Source: Alphaproteobacteria bacterium (lineage in GTDB: Bacteria; Pseudomonadota; Alphaproteobacteria; UBA7887). Taken from it: 12,221 bases of DNA. Positions 12,110-12,221 of the stretch are shown here, piece after piece. The DNA is taken from positions 1-12,221 of the forward strand of contig JANQOH010000419.1 of NCBI GenBank assembly GCA_028289725.1, given 5' to 3'. The notes under the pieces are model-generated. The model had not been told where the DNA came from, searched no databases, and worked only from the letters and a program-made list of their open reading frames with translations. A program made the position numbers and the translations under genes. The stretch's first letter is position 1, and each line of letters opens with the position of its first letter.

Positions 12110-12221
12110 ATGACCGATCCCGCCATGAGCGATCCGGCCGCAGAATCCCCCTCCGATACCCGCCTCGTCGACGAAATTGAAACCCTCGGTCACAAGATGG
12201 CGGCCGTGCGCAGCCATATTG
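12110..12221 (+). CDS. N-terminal fragment, probably MoxR-family AAA ATPase
   Basis: Thirty-seven codons are visible: MTDPAMSDPAAESPSDTR, then LVDEIETLGHKMAAVRSHI, running off the window. A disordered Pro/Ser/Ala-rich lead followed by an amphipathic helix of the form E-I-E-x-L-x-x-K-x-x-x-V-R-x-x-I fits the start of MoxR-type ATPases, just before the Walker A region, and such a gene next to DUF1285 is a recurrent alphaproteobacterial arrangement. No nucleotide-binding motif lies inside the window, so the call rests on this pattern and context. Another ATG at 12125 could be the true start. Confidence 0.5.
   Translation, partial: MTDPAMSDPAAESPSDTRLVDEIETLGHKMAAVRSHI

Noticed and set aside
1..12221. 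CRISPR arrays, tRNA or rRNA genes, insertion sequences
   Set aside because: No regularly spaced repeats, cloverleaf-like segments, rRNA motifs or transposase motifs were seen on either strand.

Overview
The window looks like a chromosomal stretch of a GC-rich alphaproteobacterium, probably of the Rhodospirillales kind. The evidence is the petABC operon with an alphaproteobacterial-type cytochrome b, a divergent trmL-hemF pair, and the DUF1285 / CoA-pyrophosphatase-type Nudix / DUF6111 / CCA nucleotidyltransferase string beside a MoxR-type ATPase start. Assignments come from reading motifs by eye; no database was searched.

Layout. Positions 1-227 (-) hold the N-terminus of an acyl-CoA dehydrogenase. 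It is divergent from an exported DUF1800 / DUF1501 pair (372-3491, +) that ends at a strong bidirectional hairpin terminator (3520-3552). The respiratory operon petA-petB-petC (Rieske protein, cytochrome b, cytochrome c1) reads leftward from 6301 to 3574. Upstream of petA come a decayed trmL 5' fragment (6419-about 6497, +), a second Rieske gene (6516-7136, -), an intact trmL (7251-7709, +) and hemF (7719-8576, +). A low-GC segment with one unrecognised membrane-anchored protein (8601-9032, -) follows, then a 96-bp second copy of the hemF 3' end (9240-9335, +). The right end is a tightly packed leftward operon, DUF1285 - Nudix - DUF6111 - cca (12071 to 9346), divergent from a MoxR-like ATPase fragment at the window edge.

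Main observations. (1) The second Rieske protein is about 69% identical to PetA by hand alignment, but its cluster-binding loops are altered. CTHLGC has become CTHLPC and CPCHGSH has become CVCCSSH, so one of the two histidine ligands of the [2Fe-2S] cluster is a cysteine. This would leave a 3Cys-1His set if a cluster is bound. (2) Segment 6500-9239 (Rieske-2, trmL, hemF, low-GC gene) is flanked on the left by a broken trmL start and on the right by a broken hemF end. The differences between broken and intact copies are almost all synonymous in the hemF relic and in the first 14 codons of the trmL relic. The simplest reading is that a block from a related alphaproteobacterium with the same gene order replaced the resident trmL-hemF, bringing in a foreign petA copy and leaving two scars of the resident genes. 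No integrase or transposase is visible, so recombination rather than a mobile element is favoured.

How the genes work together. petABC encodes the membrane cytochrome bc1 complex (quinol to cytochrome c electron transfer, proton-motive). hemF supplies protoporphyrinogen for heme, which the b- and c-type cytochromes need. trmL and cca act on tRNA. The Nudix enzyme is probably nucleotide/CoA housecleaning.
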